A model generated the notes under the pieces. It searched no databases. It saw only the letters and a list, made by a program, of their open reading frames with translations, and was not told the DNA's origin. Shown here in pieces: positions 16,353 to 25,723 of a DNA stretch of 64,000 bases. Position 1 is the first letter of the stretch. Each line of letters starts with the position of its first letter. A program made the translations under genes and the position numbers. Source of the stretch: Bryobacterales bacterium. Its GTDB lineage: Bacteria; Acidobacteriota; Terriglobia; Bryobacterales; Bryobacteraceae. The stretch lies in contig JAHCHD010000001.1 of assembly GCA_026129915.1 (NCBI GenBank), positions 1-64,000 on the forward strand, given 5' to 3'.

Positions 16353-17063
16353 TTACCGGGGCTCGGCGGGCAGCATGGCGCGGAGGGATTCCAGGCTGAG
16401 GTGACCGGTGTAGATAGCCATACCTAGGGCGGCGTGGACGTTCATGTCCAGAAGGGACTTCACGTCGTCGAGGGTGGTGATGCCGCCCGCGGCGGTGATT
16501 TCTTTGCTGGTGGCGGCGCGCAATTGCCGGAACCACGCGAGGTCAGTCCCCTGCATCATGCCCTCTTTGTCGACGTACGTGCACAGGAAGCCGGAACAGT
16601 AGGGCTCCAATTGCCGCAGAACGTCGGCCGCCTGCAGGCTGGTGCTTTCCTTCCAGCCGCGGACGACGATGCGGCCGTGTTTGGAATCGACGGCAATCGT
16701 GATGCGCTCAGGCCCTACGCGCGCGGCAAGCTGGCTGAGGAAATCTTCGCGGATGCCATCGGCGCTAAAGGCAGCAGTTCCCACGATGATGCGGTCTGCG
16801 CCCAGAGTGGCCAGCGTTTCCGCGCGCTCCACGGTGCGGACGCCGCCGCCCACGCGGATGCGGGCGCGAGGAGCGAGGTCCTCCACGATGGCGTTGTTCT
16901 CGCCCTGCTCCATGGCAGCGTCGAGGTCGATTACCTGGATTACGGGGAAGCCGGTGAACCGCCGCAGCATGACGTGGGGGTGCTCGCCCTCCAGCGCTTT
17001 TTCGCGGCCCTGGACGAGTTGCACTACTTTACCGTCCAGCAGGTCAATACAGGGAATAATCAC
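16353..17063 (-). CDS. hisA: ProFAR isomerase HisA
   Basis: The 236-residue phosphoribosyl-formimino-AICAR-P isomerase, a (beta/alpha)8 barrel catalysing the fourth step of histidine synthesis. The two catalytic Asp are Asp7 (IPCIDLLDG) and Asp126 (ITIAVDSKHG). The phosphate-binding loops RVGGGVRT and TAAGGITT mark the two half-barrels. Length is normal. It is the last his gene, 27 bases after hisF, at the end of a tightly packed operon. Confidence 0.95.
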   Translation of the reverse strand: MIIPCIDLLDGKVVQLVQGREKALEGEHPHVMLRRFTGFPVIQVIDLDAAMEQGENNAIVEDLAPRARIRVGGGVRTVERAETLATLGADRIIVGTAAFSADGIREDFLSQLAARVGPERITIAVDSKHGRIVVRGWKESTSLQAADVLRQLEPYCSGFLCTYVDKEGMMQGTDLAWFRQLRAATSKEITAAGGITTLDDVKSLLDMNVHAALGMAIYTGHLSLESLRAMLPAEPR

Positions 17064-17090
17064 ATGGGCTCCGTTTTGTGCGAGACGCGG

Positions 17091-17873
17091 CTACTCGCTG
17101 GGGACTGGCACCGCGGGGCGCACCGGCACGCCCTGCGCTTCGAGGTATTGCTTCAGGTCACTCACCGTGTAGGTGCCGTAGTGGAAGATGGAGGCCGCCA
17201 GGGCCGCATCCGCCTTGCCCTCCGTAAGGACGCGTGCAAAATCCTCTGGCTTTCCCGCGCCGCCTGAGGCAATCACGGGGATGCGCGTGGCCTCAGAGAC
17301 GGCGGCGGTGAGGGCGCAATCGAAGCCCTCCTGGACGCCGTCGCGATCCATGGAAGTAAGCAGGATCTCCCCGGCGCCGAGGGCCTCGCCGCGCTGCGCC
17401 CATTCCACACAATCGATGCCGGTGTCGTCGCGCCCGCCACGCACATAGATCGTCCAACCCTCGGCTTGTTTGCGGCGCTTGGCGTCGATGGCCAGTACGA
17501 CTGCCTGTGCTCCGAACTCCTGGCTGAGTTCGGTGATGAGCTCGGGGCGGCGAATCGCGGCGGTATTCACGCTGACTTTGTCAGCGCCCGCCATCAGAAT
17601 CGCGCGGGCATCGGCCACGCTGCGGATGCCGCCGCCCACCGTAAGGGGGATAAACACCTTGCGGGCCGTGCGGGCCACAACGTCAGCCATGATGTCGCGG
17701 GCATCGGATGAGGCAGTGATGTCCAGAAACACCAGCTCGTCGGCGCCTTGCTGGTTGTAGCGGTCCGCAAGTTCCACCGGGTCGCCCGCGTCACGCAGGT
17801 TTACGAAATTTACACCCTTCACCACTCGTCCGGCGGTAACGTCGAGGCACGGAATGATTCGGCGTGCGAGCAT
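17091..17873 (-). CDS. hisF: Imidazole glycerol phosphate synthase, cyclase subunit HisF
   Basis: A 260-residue barrel subunit that uses ammonia from HisH to close the imidazole ring, giving IGP and AICAR. The general acid/base pair Asp11 ([10 protein letters not shown]) and Asp130 (VLAIDAKR) is in place, as are the phosphate loops LTVGGGIRS and IASGGAGK. The start at 17873 overlaps the hisH stop (TGATG). The longer frame to 17999 is only read-through into hisH. The tight coupling suits a 1:1 HisHF complex. Confidence 0.95.
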   Translation of the reverse strand: MLARRIIPCLDVTAGRVVKGVNFVNLRDAGDPVELADRYNQQGADELVFLDITASSDARDIMADVVARTARKVFIPLTVGGGIRSVADARAILMAGADKVSVNTAAIRRPELITELSQEFGAQAVVLAIDAKRRKQAEGWTIYVRGGRDDTGIDCVEWAQRGEALGAGEILLTSMDRDGVQEGFDCALTAAVSEATRIPVIASGGAGKPEDFARVLTEGKADAALAASIFHYGTYTVSDLKQYLEAQGVPVRPAVPVPSE

Positions 17874-18469
17874 CAGGCAAACTCCACAAAGTTCTTCACC
17901 ACTTGCATGCCGATGGGTCCGGATTTCTCCGGATGGAACTGGACCCCATAGACGTTGCTTTCTTCGAGCAACGCGGTATACGGCACGCCATATTCGCATC
18001 GCGCACCGGTGGCGCCAATGATGGGCGCATAGTAGCTGTGGGCGAAGTATACGTACGGCCTGGGCGCCACTCCTCGCAGCAACAAACAGTCCTTCGTCGG
18101 CACAATCTCGTTCCAGCCCATGTGGGGCACGCGCAAGTCCCTCGAAAAGCGCTTGACGATTCCGGGAAAGAGATGGAAGCCCTCCACCGCCTCGTCCTCT
18201 TCACTGCGCGTAAACAGGCTCTGCATGCCAATGCAGATGCCGAGAAAGGGGATCCCCTGGCGGATACGAGCGATTAGCGGCTCGCGCAAACCCGAACTCA
18301 CCAGAGAACGCATGATCTGGCCGTAATGGCCGACGCCGGGAAGGATGATCTTCCCTGCCGCCTCGATCTGCGCTTCGGTACGGGCGATTTCGTACGGACA
18401 GCCAATCGCGCCCAGTGTATTCTCCACGCTGCGCAAATTGCCCGCACCGTAGTCGAGGATGCTGATCAT
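17873..18469 (-). CDS. hisH: Imidazole glycerol phosphate synthase, glutaminase subunit HisH
   Basis: A 198-residue class-I glutamine amidotransferase that supplies ammonia to HisF. The triad is Cys79 in FLGICIGMQ, His179 and Glu181 in VQFHPEKSG. The oxyanion strand PGVGHYG is normal. Its start overlaps the hisB stop as ATGA and its stop overlaps the hisF start, so synthesis of both synthase subunits is coupled. Confidence 0.95.
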   Translation of the reverse strand: MISILDYGAGNLRSVENTLGAIGCPYEIARTEAQIEAAGKIILPGVGHYGQIMRSLVSSGLREPLIARIRQGIPFLGICIGMQSLFTRSEEDEAVEGFHLFPGIVKRFSRDLRVPHMGWNEIVPTKDCLLLRGVAPRPYVYFAHSYYAPIIGATGARCEYGVPYTALLEESNVYGVQFHPEKSGPIGMQVVKNFVEFA

Positions 18470-19053
18470 AGGAGACCCTTGGTGGAAGGAAGCTGATCCT
18501 TCAGCCGCTCATCGGTTGAGCAGGCATAACGCATGGCCCGCGCGAAGCCTTTGAAGATGGCCTCCACCTTGTGGTGATTAGAGCGCCCGTACATCGTCTT
18601 CAGATGCAAGTTGGCAAGCGCATGGGCGGTGAAGCCGTGGAAGAAGTCTTCGAGCAATTCGCTTTGCAGATCCCCCACCATACGAGTTCGTACTTTGTCG
18701 TCAAGCACGAGGTAGGGGCGCCCGCCGAGATCGACAGCCACCACGGCGAGTGTCTCGTCCATCGCCTGCACGAAGTAGCCGGCACGATTGATGCCCTTGC
18801 GATCCCCCAGTGCCTGATTGAACAGTTGCCCAAGCACAATGCCCACGTCTTCCACCGTGTGGTGCTGGTCAACATCCAGGTCGCCGGTGGCGCGCAAGGC
18901 AAGGTCAAAGGCGCCGTGCTTGGTGAACAGCTCCAGCATGTGATCAAGGAAGCGCACGCCGGTGCTGACTTCGTAGGAGCCTGTACCTTCAATCGTAAGA
19001 CTGGCCTGAATTTGTGTTTCGCGTGTAATGCGGTTGATATCCGCGGCTCTCAT
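18466..19053 (-). CDS. hisB: Imidazoleglycerol-phosphate dehydratase HisB
   Basis: A 195-residue monofunctional dehydratase converting IGP to imidazole-acetol phosphate. The metal-binding motifs of the family are visible: [26 protein letters not shown] and the C-terminal [26 protein letters not shown]. It lacks the N-terminal histidinol-phosphatase domain of the bifunctional enterobacterial HisB. This makes the adjacent HAD protein, overlapping by ATGA, the natural candidate for that step. Confidence 0.95.
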   Translation of the reverse strand: MRAADINRITRETQIQASLTIEGTGSYEVSTGVRFLDHMLELFTKHGAFDLALRATGDLDVDQHHTVEDVGIVLGQLFNQALGDRKGINRAGYFVQAMDETLAVVAVDLGGRPYLVLDDKVRTRMVGDLQSELLEDFFHGFTAHALANLHLKTMYGRSNHHKVEAIFKGFARAMRYACSTDERLKDQLPSTKGLL

Positions 19054-19748
19054 GAAATTACTCCTGGCTCGCCATAGAGCGCCGGCTCGAGTTCGTTGAG
19101 ATTGGCAGCCACGGCTTCCGCGCCTTCCGCGATCAAGAGGGCGCGAAGTTCCGCTGCCCGGGGATTCCCGGGGTCTGCCACTCCCAGAAATCGCACACCG
19201 GCGGCTTTCGCGGATCGCGCGTCGTCTACCGTGTCGCCCACGTAGGTGAGTGCTTCACCGGGATACATCGCAGCGATGCGCTGCAGCCCTTCCGGGTGGG
19301 GCTTCTTGTGGGCGACGTCTTCATCACCCAACACCCCCTGAAACACCACCGTGGGCGCAAATCGCTGGAGGGTGTGGAAAGCCTCGGCGCGCTCGCGTCC
19401 GGTGAAGATGGCCAGGCGGAAGCGCAATTCCAGGTCTTCGAGCAAACCTCCGCGGGGAATCCACTGCTCGCGCTGGATTAACCCGTTGAAGTTATTCCCC
19501 AGGAAGATCCGCTGGAAATGCTCGACTACGTTGTCGTACTCGACCGCAACTTCGCGGTCGAGGCAGATGCGATGGCTTAGCGCCCAGTCGTTGTTCCAGC
19601 CGCCTGCGTTTTTGTAGTCCTGGATTTCACCTGGGTTTACGGGCATACCCGTGAAGTGCTCCACCGTTTGGCGGATGGCCTCCCGGTAGGAGGCAGTTAC
19701 GTCCACCAGGACGCCATCCATGTCAAAGACGATGACGCCTTCGGTCAT
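19050..19748 (-). CDS. HAD-superfamily hydrolase embedded in the his operon, candidate histidinol-phosphatase
   Basis: A 232-residue HAD subfamily IA phosphatase. Motif I is [10 protein letters not shown] (Asp9 nucleophile, Asp11 acid), motif II is AIFTGR, motif III the Lys in HKKPHPEG, and motif [19 protein letters not shown] helical cap (about 20-100, with NAGGWNNDW) lies after motif I; this cap type matches the HAD IA group found beside his genes in several phyla. It overlaps hisC upstream and hisB downstream by ATGA, so it is an integral his operon member. No other histidinol-phosphatase is in the operon, which supports this role; that is inference, not shown by sequence alone. Confidence 0.8.
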   Translation of the reverse strand: MTEGVIVFDMDGVLVDVTASYREAIRQTVEHFTGMPVNPGEIQDYKNAGGWNNDWALSHRICLDREVAVEYDNVVEHFQRIFLGNNFNGLIQREQWIPRGGLLEDLELRFRLAIFTGRERAEAFHTLQRFAPTVVFQGVLGDEDVAHKKPHPEGLQRIAAMYPGEALTYVGDTVDDARSAKAAGVRFLGVADPGNPRAAELRALLIAEGAEAVAANLNELEPALYGEPGVIS

Positions 19749-20821
19749 GCCAGCACCTCGCGCAGGGAGGTAAGAAATCGAGTCATTTGCTCGCGGGTGC
19801 CGATGGTGACACGCACGGCGCCTGGAATCTCATGGCTGCGGTCGCGCACCAGAATTCCCTTCGCTCGCAAGCCCTCTACAACTTTCCGGGAGCGGTCGCC
19901 GAACTGGATCAGCAGGAAGTTGCCATCGCTTGCAAAGTAAGGCAGGTGCAACTTGTCGAGGCCCACCTCAGTGAGTTCCCGGGCGGCCAAGACTTCCGTG
20001 ACGTAACGCGTTACGAAGTCCTGGTCCTGGATGGCCACGCGGGCCGCCGCCGCACCGACGGCATTGACGCTATAGGGTGACTGGCCCTTGCGCAGGAAAG
20101 CGACGTTGGCAGGCTGCGTAAACAGGCAGCCCACACGCAGCCCCGCCAAGCCGTATACCTTCGAGAATGTGCGTGAAACGAGCAGGTGCGGGTAGTCCTT
20201 GATGAGCGGAAGCGCGGTCACGCCGGAGAACTCGAAATAGGCTTCGTCGATAAGCACCATCGCGTGCGTGGCCCGTTCCAGAATCCGTACGATGGCGTGA
20301 CGGGTGATTCCGCCCCCAGTGGGGTTGTTGGGGTTCGCCAGCATCACCAGCCTGGTGTTTCTGGAAATGGTTTCCAGCATCTGTTCCAGCGGAAATGCCA
20401 GCGTGTCTGGGTTGAAGTCCAGTTCGTAGACCTCTGCGCCGGCCACCTGGGCGTAGAAGCGGTACATGGCGTAGGAGGGCCGCATCAGAAGGCACTCCTG
20501 ATTGACATCGAGGTAGGTGTTCACCACAAGCTGGATGGCCTCGTCGGTGCCGTTGGTCAGCACCAGTTCCTCTTCCGAGACGCCGAAAAATGCAGCCAGT
20601 TCCGTGCGAGCCGCCGCGTACTCAGGGTAGCTGGGCAACTGGGCGGCGGAGAACCCTTGCTGCAAGAATTCGGTCACCCGCGGTGAGCAACCCACCGTGT
20701 TTTCGTTGAAGTCCAGGCGCAGCAGGTCAGTGCGCCCCGCCGTGGGAGGACGATACGGCTCCATGCGCTCGATCGCGCGGCGCGGGCGCACGTGCGCACC
20801 ATTCTTAAAAGTCTCAGACAT
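19745..20821 (-). CDS. hisC: Histidinol-phosphate aminotransferase HisC
   Basis: A 358-residue fold-type I PLP aminotransferase converting imidazole-acetol phosphate to histidinol phosphate. Markers are RLDFNENTVGCSP, LTNGTDEAI, the ANPNNPTGG loop, VLIDEAYFEF, the PLP lysine Lys221 in SRTFSKVYGLAGLRVG, and the C-terminal Arg in AVRVTIGT. I start at 20821, overlapping the hisD stop by eight bases; the frame to 20848 adds nothing recognised. Confidence 0.93.
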   Translation of the reverse strand: MSETFKNGAHVRPRRAIERMEPYRPPTAGRTDLLRLDFNENTVGCSPRVTEFLQQGFSAAQLPSYPEYAAARTELAAFFGVSEEELVLTNGTDEAIQLVVNTYLDVNQECLLMRPSYAMYRFYAQVAGAEVYELDFNPDTLAFPLEQMLETISRNTRLVMLANPNNPTGGGITRHAIVRILERATHAMVLIDEAYFEFSGVTALPLIKDYPHLLVSRTFSKVYGLAGLRVGCLFTQPANVAFLRKGQSPYSVNAVGAAAARVAIQDQDFVTRYVTEVLAARELTEVGLDKLHLPYFASDGNFLLIQFGDRSRKVVEGLRAKGILVRDRSHEIPGAVRVTIGTREQMTRFLTSLREVLA

Positions 20822-22064
20822 CGAAGCGTACCTCCGCGGAGCGCGCATGGGCCTCGAGGCCCTCGGCCCGGGCCAGTGTAGTGACGGCGGGCAGGATACG
20901 TTCCAGCCCTTGGCGCGACAACTCCTGCACTGAAATCACCTTCACGTAGTCCGCGGCGGAAAGACCGCCGCGCAGTCGCGCCGCGCCGTTGGTGGGGAGG
21001 ACGTGGTTTGGGCCGGCGGCGTAATCGCCGGCCGCCTCAGGGCTATGCGGCCCCACGAAGACGCTGCCCGCGTGACGGATCTTTTTCAGAAGTGAACGTG
21101 ACGGGATACTCAGGTGCTCTGGTGCAAACTCATTGGAAAGCTCCACCGCCTGGTCAAGGGAGTCCACCACCAGGATGGCGCTGTTCTTCTGGATGGCCAA
21201 GCGCGCGGTGCCAGCCGTGGGCAAGGTCTCAAGCTGCGTGGCAATCTCAGCGGCCACCGCCTCAGCCAGTGAACGGGAGGGGGTTAGCAGAATGGCGCTT
21301 GCGTCGGTATCGTGCTCCGCTTGCGCCAGCATGTCGGCAGCCAGGAAGCGAGGGTTACCCTCCGCGGCAATCAGGAGGATCTCAGTGGGCCCAGCCACAA
21401 AGTCGATGCCCACTTCGCCCGCCAGGAGCTTCTTCGCCGCGGCTACATAGATGCTGCCTGGGCCCACGATGCGGTCTGCCCTGGGTACAGTGCGGGTGCC
21501 GAAGGCAAAGGCCGCGATGGCGTGTGCGCCGCCCATCTGGAATACATGCGAAACGCCCAACAAATGCGCGGTGCCGAAGATCTCGTCCACCGCCCGGGGA
21601 GTGGCCGCACATACCGTAGGGACCCCCGCCACCTGCGCGGGAATTGCGGTCATCAGCAGCGTGGAGGGCAGCGGGTAGCGGCCGGACGGGATGTATGCCG
21701 CCACTGTGTCGAGCGGTCGCACAATCTGCCCGAGTGCCACGCCCTCAGCAACCTGTTGCTTGCGTTCCGCTGGCAGTTGCATCCTGGCATAGGCACGGAT
21801 GTTCGCGGAAGCCACTTTCACGGCGCTACGAAATTCACGGCCTAGCCGTTTTGCGGCCGCTTGACGTTCCTTCGCCGGCACCGCCACGCTCTTCCGTTCC
21901 AGCCCGTCGAACTTGCGCGCATACTCCATTAGCGCCTTGTCGCCGCGTTTCCGTACGTCCTCCAGGATGGGGCGCACAACGGCCTCGGCCTCTTCCAGCC
22001 GGGCTGCCTTGCGCCGCAACAGGCGCTTGGCCTGCGAGGCCTCCAGGATCCGAATGATTGCCAT
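20814..22064 (-). CDS. hisD: Histidinol dehydrogenase HisD
   Basis: A 416-residue zinc enzyme making the last two NAD-linked oxidations, histidinol to histidine. Recognisable blocks are YIPSGRYPLPSTLLMTAIPAQVAGV, MGGAHAIAAFAFGT, VGPGSIYVAAAKKLL, DFVAGPTEILLIA, DMLAQAEHDTDASAILLT, NEFAPEHLSI and AGPNHVLPTNGAAR. These contain the Zn and substrate ligands. The length is normal. It follows hisG after 36 bases and overlaps hisC. Confidence 0.95.
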   Translation of the reverse strand: MAIIRILEASQAKRLLRRKAARLEEAEAVVRPILEDVRKRGDKALMEYARKFDGLERKSVAVPAKERQAAAKRLGREFRSAVKVASANIRAYARMQLPAERKQQVAEGVALGQIVRPLDTVAAYIPSGRYPLPSTLLMTAIPAQVAGVPTVCAATPRAVDEIFGTAHLLGVSHVFQMGGAHAIAAFAFGTRTVPRADRIVGPGSIYVAAAKKLLAGEVGIDFVAGPTEILLIAAEGNPRFLAADMLAQAEHDTDASAILLTPSRSLAEAVAAEIATQLETLPTAGTARLAIQKNSAILVVDSLDQAVELSNEFAPEHLSIPSRSLLKKIRHAGSVFVGPHSPEAAGDYAAGPNHVLPTNGAARLRGGLSAADYVKVISVQELSRQGLERILPAVTTLARAEGLEAHARSAEVRFDV

Positions 22065-22100
22065 GTCCTCTGCCTTCCCTCTCCGCGGCCCGTGCGGCCT

Positions 22101-22973
22101 CTACACCACAATCTTATTGAGGGGATACTCCACGATGCCCTGCGCACCGGCTTCCTTTAGCCGCGGAATGATGGAGCGCACGGTAACTTCCTCCACGATC
22201 GTGTTAATGGCTACCCATGCGTCATCACTAAGGCTTGAGATTGTGGGTTGCTTCAGCGCCGGCAGCACCTCGAGTACGCGCGACAGGTTGGCGCGCTCCA
22301 CGTTCATCATGAGCCCCACTTTGCTAAGAGCGTTGATGGCTCCTTCGAGCAGCAGGAGCAGATCCTGCAGTTTCCGGTGTTTCCACTCGTCCTGCCAGGC
22401 AGCGGTATTGGCAATAAATTGCGTGTTCGATTCGAGCATCGTCTCCACAATGCGCAACTTGTTGGCGCGGAGCGACGACCCGGTCTCCGTCACTTCCACA
22501 ATCGCGTCGGCCAAGTCTGGCGGCTTCACTTCCGTCGCGCCCCAACTGAACTCCACCTGGGCCGTTACCCCGTGCGACGCCAGCCAGCGCTTGGTGGTAT
22601 TCACCAGTTCGGTAGCCACGCGCTTGCCTTCGAGATCTTTCACCCCGTGGATGTCTGATGATTCCGGCACCGCCAGCACCCAGCGCACATTACGGAAGCT
22701 CTGCTTCGAATACACGAGGTTGCTGAGCACCTCGACTTTCGCATCGTTTTCCTGCACCCAGTCGTGCCCGGTGAGCCCAGCGTCAAGGATGCCGTTCTCC
22801 ACGTAGCGCGCCATCTCCTGGGCGCGAATCAGCATGCACTGGATCTCAGAGTCATCAATCCCCGGATAGTAGGACCGTGAATTCACGGTGATGTTGAAGC
22901 CTGCTCGCCGGAACAGGTCCACCGTCGCATCCTGCAGACTACCCTTGGGAATCCCCAGCTTCAGTACGCTCAC
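22101..22973 (-). CDS. hisG: ATP phosphoribosyltransferase HisG, long form
   Basis: A 290-residue first enzyme of the pathway (PRPP + ATP). The N-terminal lobes show [19 protein letters not shown], and a PRPP-type loop [13 protein letters not shown]. The C-terminal 75 residues ([44 protein letters not shown]) form the ACT-like domain of long-form HisG, used for histidine feedback inhibition, so no HisZ partner is needed. I place the start at the GTG at 22973, which overlaps the hisI stop as GTGA. The first in-frame ATG is far upstream inside hisI and cannot be right. Confidence 0.93.
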   Translation of the reverse strand: MSVLKLGIPKGSLQDATVDLFRRAGFNITVNSRSYYPGIDDSEIQCMLIRAQEMARYVENGILDAGLTGHDWVQENDAKVEVLSNLVYSKQSFRNVRWVLAVPESSDIHGVKDLEGKRVATELVNTTKRWLASHGVTAQVEFSWGATEVKPPDLADAIVEVTETGSSLRANKLRIVETMLESNTQFIANTAAWQDEWKHRKLQDLLLLLEGAINALSKVGLMMNVERANLSRVLEVLPALKQPTISSLSDDAWVAINTIVEEVTVRSIIPRLKEAGAQGIVEYPLNKIVV

Positions 22974-23350
22974 TGCTTGCCTCCATACACCGCGGACTCG
23001 TCGTAGACCTTGTCGTCCACCACTTTCCATTCCACGTCGTCGAGCTTGCGGAAGAAACAGCTCTCGTAACCCTCGTGGCAAACTCCGGGGCCATGCGCCA
23101 CGACCTTCAGCACCAGGCTGTCGACGTCACAATCCGTGTAGATTTCCTTTACTTCGAGGCGATGCCCGGAAGTCTCGCCCTTCATCCACAACTTGTTGCG
23201 GGTGCGGCTGAAGAAGGTGGCGTAGCCGGTGTCGACTGTCTTTCGCCAGGCCTCTTCATTCATGAAGCCGAGCATCAGGATTCGCCCGCTGGCTGCATCC
23301 TGAATGATAGCGGGCACCAGGCCGTCCAATTTTCCAAAATCGAGTTTCAT
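22970..23350 (-). CDS. hisI: Phosphoribosyl-AMP cyclohydrolase HisI
   Basis: A 126-residue zinc-dependent cyclohydrolase. Family blocks are visible: [49 protein letters not shown], the Mg-binding DCDVDSLV, and Zn ligands in [16 protein letters not shown]. It has no fused HisE (PR-ATP pyrophosphatase) domain and no hisE is in this operon, so that gene must lie elsewhere. The start at 23350 is chosen because homology begins there; the longer frame reads back through the attenuator terminator. It is the first structural gene after the leader. Confidence 0.93.
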   Translation of the reverse strand: MKLDFGKLDGLVPAIIQDAASGRILMLGFMNEEAWRKTVDTGYATFFSRTRNKLWMKGETSGHRLEVKEIYTDCDVDSLVLKVVAHGPGVCHEGYESCFFRKLDDVEWKVVDDKVYDESAVYGGKQ

Positions 23351-23390
23351 GCTATGCCCCAAAGGCCTTCCCGGGTCGCTGCCGGTTGGC

Positions 23391-23422
23391 TCAAAGAAAA
23401 AGCCCGCCTTGTTCAGGCGGGC
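23391..23422 (-). terminator. Intrinsic terminator of the his attenuator
   Basis: On the minus strand an eight-pair GC stem (GCCCGCCT / AGGCGGGC, plus positions 23402-23422, five-base loop) is followed directly by TTTTTCTTT. It lies between the His-codon leader peptide and hisI, 41 bases before the hisI start. The upstream GCGGGC within leader codons can pair with the GCCCGC of the terminator arm, giving an alternative antiterminator. A second small hairpin (AATCAG/CTGATT) lies between the two. Confidence 0.85.
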
Positions 23423-23448
23423 CGTGAACTGGAAATCAGGAATCTGAT

Positions 23449-23520
23449 TTAGACACACGCCCGCGCACACGGATGGCGATGATGCCTATGGCTAGCAACC
23501 GTGTTCCGTGGACGCCGCAT
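23449..23520 (-). CDS. hisL: his operon leader peptide (attenuator, four His codons in six)
   Basis: A 23-codon frame on the minus strand, ATG at 23520 and TAA at 23449, with an in-frame TGA three codons before the ATG. Its centre reads S-H-R-H-H-R-H-P, four CAT codons within six (plus positions about 23473-23490). It ends 27 bases before the terminator stem. Ribosome stalling at these codons under histidine shortage would free downstream sequence to pair with the terminator arm, the classic attenuation logic of enteric his operons. No strong Shine-Dalgarno sequence is visible. The coincidence of His run, terminator and operon position makes the call strong despite the small size. Confidence 0.85.
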   Translation of the reverse strand: MRRPRNTVASHRHHRHPCARACV

Positions 23521-23669
23521 AAAGAATCAGAATACCAGAATTGCGCGGGTGCTTCGGAGCTCGCTTCGGCGTTCGGCCTCCCGGCTGCCCTCCCGTGCTT
23601 CTCCTCCCAGGGTAAGCTGGAGATACCTGGACGCGGGTTACCGGCCCGCGTGGTTACTGAAGGAGCTTT

Positions 23670-24413
23670 ATGCAGCGAATATCACGCAGACATGCGCTTG
23701 CCGCCACACTTGCCCCGCTTGCCCTGCCTGCCCAGGCCGATGCCCAATCTGATTCCGCGGTCCTTTTGGAATGGCGAGACCTTTTCAATGGCCGCGACCT
23801 TTCGGGCTGGGTGAACGTAAATTGCGCCGAGGATACCTGGAGCGTACGTAACGGTTTGCTGGTTTGCACTGGCCACCCCATCGGAGTGATGCGGAGTGAC
23901 CGCCAGTACGAAAATTTCCTGCTTCATATCGAGTGGATGCATCTTGAGCCCGGCGGCAACTCTGGCGTCTTCATCTGGAGCAACGCCGTGCCCGGTGAGC
24001 GCAATCGCCTACCGAATGGCGTGGAGGTGCAGATGCTTGATCTCGACTGGGTGAAACTCAACACCAAGCCCGGACAGGAACCGCCCCCCGTTGCTTATGT
24101 TCACGGGGAGCTCTTTGGTGTGGGCGGCGTGGAGACCAGCCCCGACAATCCTCGCGGCACGCGGAGCAAGTCCATTGAGAACCGGTGCCTGGGGCGTGGC
24201 GAATGGAACACTTACGTCGTTTCGGCGGTGGATGGAGTGGTAAAGCTTTCGGTGAATGGGAAGTTCGTGAACGGCGTCTCAGAGGCTACCCAGAAGAAAG
24301 GCTATCTTTGCATGGAATCCGAGGGCGCCGAGATTCACTTTCGCAAGGTTCGCATTCTTGAGTTGCCGCCTGGAGTGACTGACGCATCGCAGGTTGCGCC
24401 ACTGTTGGGTTGA
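23670..24413 (+). CDS. Exported DUF1080 (3-keto-disaccharide hydrolase-like) protein
   Basis: A 247-residue protein with a twin-arginine-like signal ([23 protein letters not shown]). The rest is a single DUF1080 concanavalin-like sandwich: [105 protein letters not shown]. The family includes 3-keto-glycoside hydrolases and is expanded in soil Acidobacteriota and Planctomycetes. It is transcribed away from the his operon with a 149-base shared gap. The substrate is unknown. Confidence 0.85.
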   Translation: MQRISRRHALAATLAPLALPAQADAQSDSAVLLEWRDLFNGRDLSGWVNVNCAEDTWSVRNGLLVCTGHPIGVMRSDRQYENFLLHIEWMHLEPGGNSGVFIWSNAVPGERNRLPNGVEVQMLDLDWVKLNTKPGQEPPPVAYVHGELFGVGGVETSPDNPRGTRSKSIENRCLGRGEWNTYVVSAVDGVVKLSVNGKFVNGVSEATQKKGYLCMESEGAEIHFRKVRILELPPGVTDASQVAPLLG

Positions 24414-24565
24414 CGATTTTTTGCTTTTGGCTGTCACCCTCTCACGGCCAGATGCATCCACCTGCTTGAGGAGTGCAAGCCAGGCTGACCCGGCCGGTAA
24501 AGCGAGTTATCCCTCGGGAACTCCCTAACCTGAGGTACACTCAAGAGAATTCTGGAGGAAAACAC

Positions 24566-24781
24566 ATGAACCAGCTCACCAAACTATTTGTCGCCCTGCT
24601 TCCCGCATTGGCGGTATTGATGATGTGGTCCATACCAGCTTCAGCGGATCCTGAGATGGCAAAGAAGACCAAGAAGGAATGTACGACGTGCCACGTTAGC
24701 GAGGATTCTCCGGAATTGAACGAGACGGGCGAGTACTACCTGAAGAACAAGAAGCTGCCCCCGGAGCCCAAGAAGAAATAG
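24566..24781 (+). CDS. Small monoheme c-type cytochrome-like protein
   Basis: A 71-residue protein with signal peptide MNQLTKLFVALLPALAVLMMWSIPASA. The mature part is only about 44 residues and has one heme-binding C39-TT-C42-H43 followed by an acidic then very basic tail (ending PEPKKK). GGAGG lies nine bases before the ATG. A TACACT box (24536-24541) may be the -10. No distal Met is seen, so the sixth ligand is unclear. It resembles tiny cytochrome c family proteins seen in Acidobacteriota, but I cannot name the family. Confidence 0.75.
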   Translation: MNQLTKLFVALLPALAVLMMWSIPASADPEMAKKTKKECTTCHVSEDSPELNETGEYYLKNKKLPPEPKKK

Positions 24782-24830
24782 CCTGGCTCCTCTGTGCGAG
24801 GTCGCGCATCGTCACACGCTTCCCGGGCCG

Positions 24831-25559
24831 CTAGTGTCTTGGTGGCCTGGGAACAAATCTGGCCTTCGCCACGATGGCGTCAAACATCCTGTCGACGTGC
24901 GCGCATTCACTGTCGATGGTGGTCATGGAAACCACGCCCGCGATTCCCAGGCGACTCACGTACAGCTGGCGCTGTTGCGCCGACACTCCGCCCGCCGCCT
25001 CAAAACGGGCGCGCGCGAGGTAAGCTTCATCCGCACCCAACGCATTCACCGGCATGGGTACCTGGAATTCCGCGCGCGGCAAAGCCTCACGGGCTACCAG
25101 TTGCTGACGCCGAAGGTATTCGGGAAGCGGAATATCCAAAGGATGGTGTTCTTCGGTGAACAGGATATTTGTGGGGAATCTCCCTGTCTGGGCAATCTGG
25201 ATGCCATGCCCCGGAAGTTCGGTCCATCCCGGAGGGATGGCGGGTATCATCCAGCTACCGAACGAGGGGAAGAACCTCACCAGGAACTCTGATCGTCCCG
25301 CCCGAAAGCTCCTACCCGGCCGAATCCGTTCCGCATGCACGCGGGTTCCCTCGACATAGGTTCCGTTCGAGGAACCTTCGTCTGTGAGCACCAGTACGCC
25401 GTGTTTCACCGCCACCGTGCAATGGGTTCCAGAAAGTGTGGAATCGCCGGAGATTGCAAACTCCGTGTGTCGCTGCCGTCCGATGGTCACGCTCTCTCCT
25501 TCGCGAACGAGGATTTGTTCGCCCTTGCGTGGCCCGTCGGTGATATCCAGCGCATACAT
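24831..25559 (-). CDS. FHA-domain protein with a DcrB-like C-terminal domain
   Basis: A 242-residue protein. Residues about 3-95 form an FHA phosphothreonine-binding domain (VTIGRQRHTEFAISGDSTLSGTHCTV ... LTDEGSSNGTYVEG), with the conserved Gly-Arg, Ser-Gly-x-His and Ser-x-Asn-Gly. The remainder (about 110-242, ending VDRMFDAIVAKARF) resembles the DcrB/DUF1795 fold, which often ends in a final helix with FDxIVxSFRF. No signal peptide is present. It probably reads Ser/Thr phosphorylation, with no kinase adjacent here. Confidence 0.75.
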   Translation of the reverse strand: MYALDITDGPRKGEQILVREGESVTIGRQRHTEFAISGDSTLSGTHCTVAVKHGVLVLTDEGSSNGTYVEGTRVHAERIRPGRSFRAGRSEFLVRFFPSFGSWMIPAIPPGWTELPGHGIQIAQTGRFPTNILFTEEHHPLDIPLPEYLRRQQLVAREALPRAEFQVPMPVNALGADEAYLARARFEAAGGVSAQQRQLYVSRLGIAGVVSMTTIDSECAHVDRMFDAIVAKARFVPRPPRH

Positions 25560-25723
25560 AAGCGTTTTGTTTTCGGCGGCGCTACTTACGGCCGGGACCT
25601 CTCTATCGTACTGTCGCCTTCACTCCTGCGTAGTGGCACGATCACTACAGCGTACCGCCGCGCGGTGGCGGCGTGGAACCCCTGCTTGCCACTTCGTTGC
25701 GACCCAGGTACAAGATAGTAATC

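Noticed and set aside
15437-16399. 320-codon plus frame over the phosphodiesterase gene
   Set aside because: It is antisense to a gene with an intact GDPD active site; composition is Ser/Arg-rich and no family is recognised.
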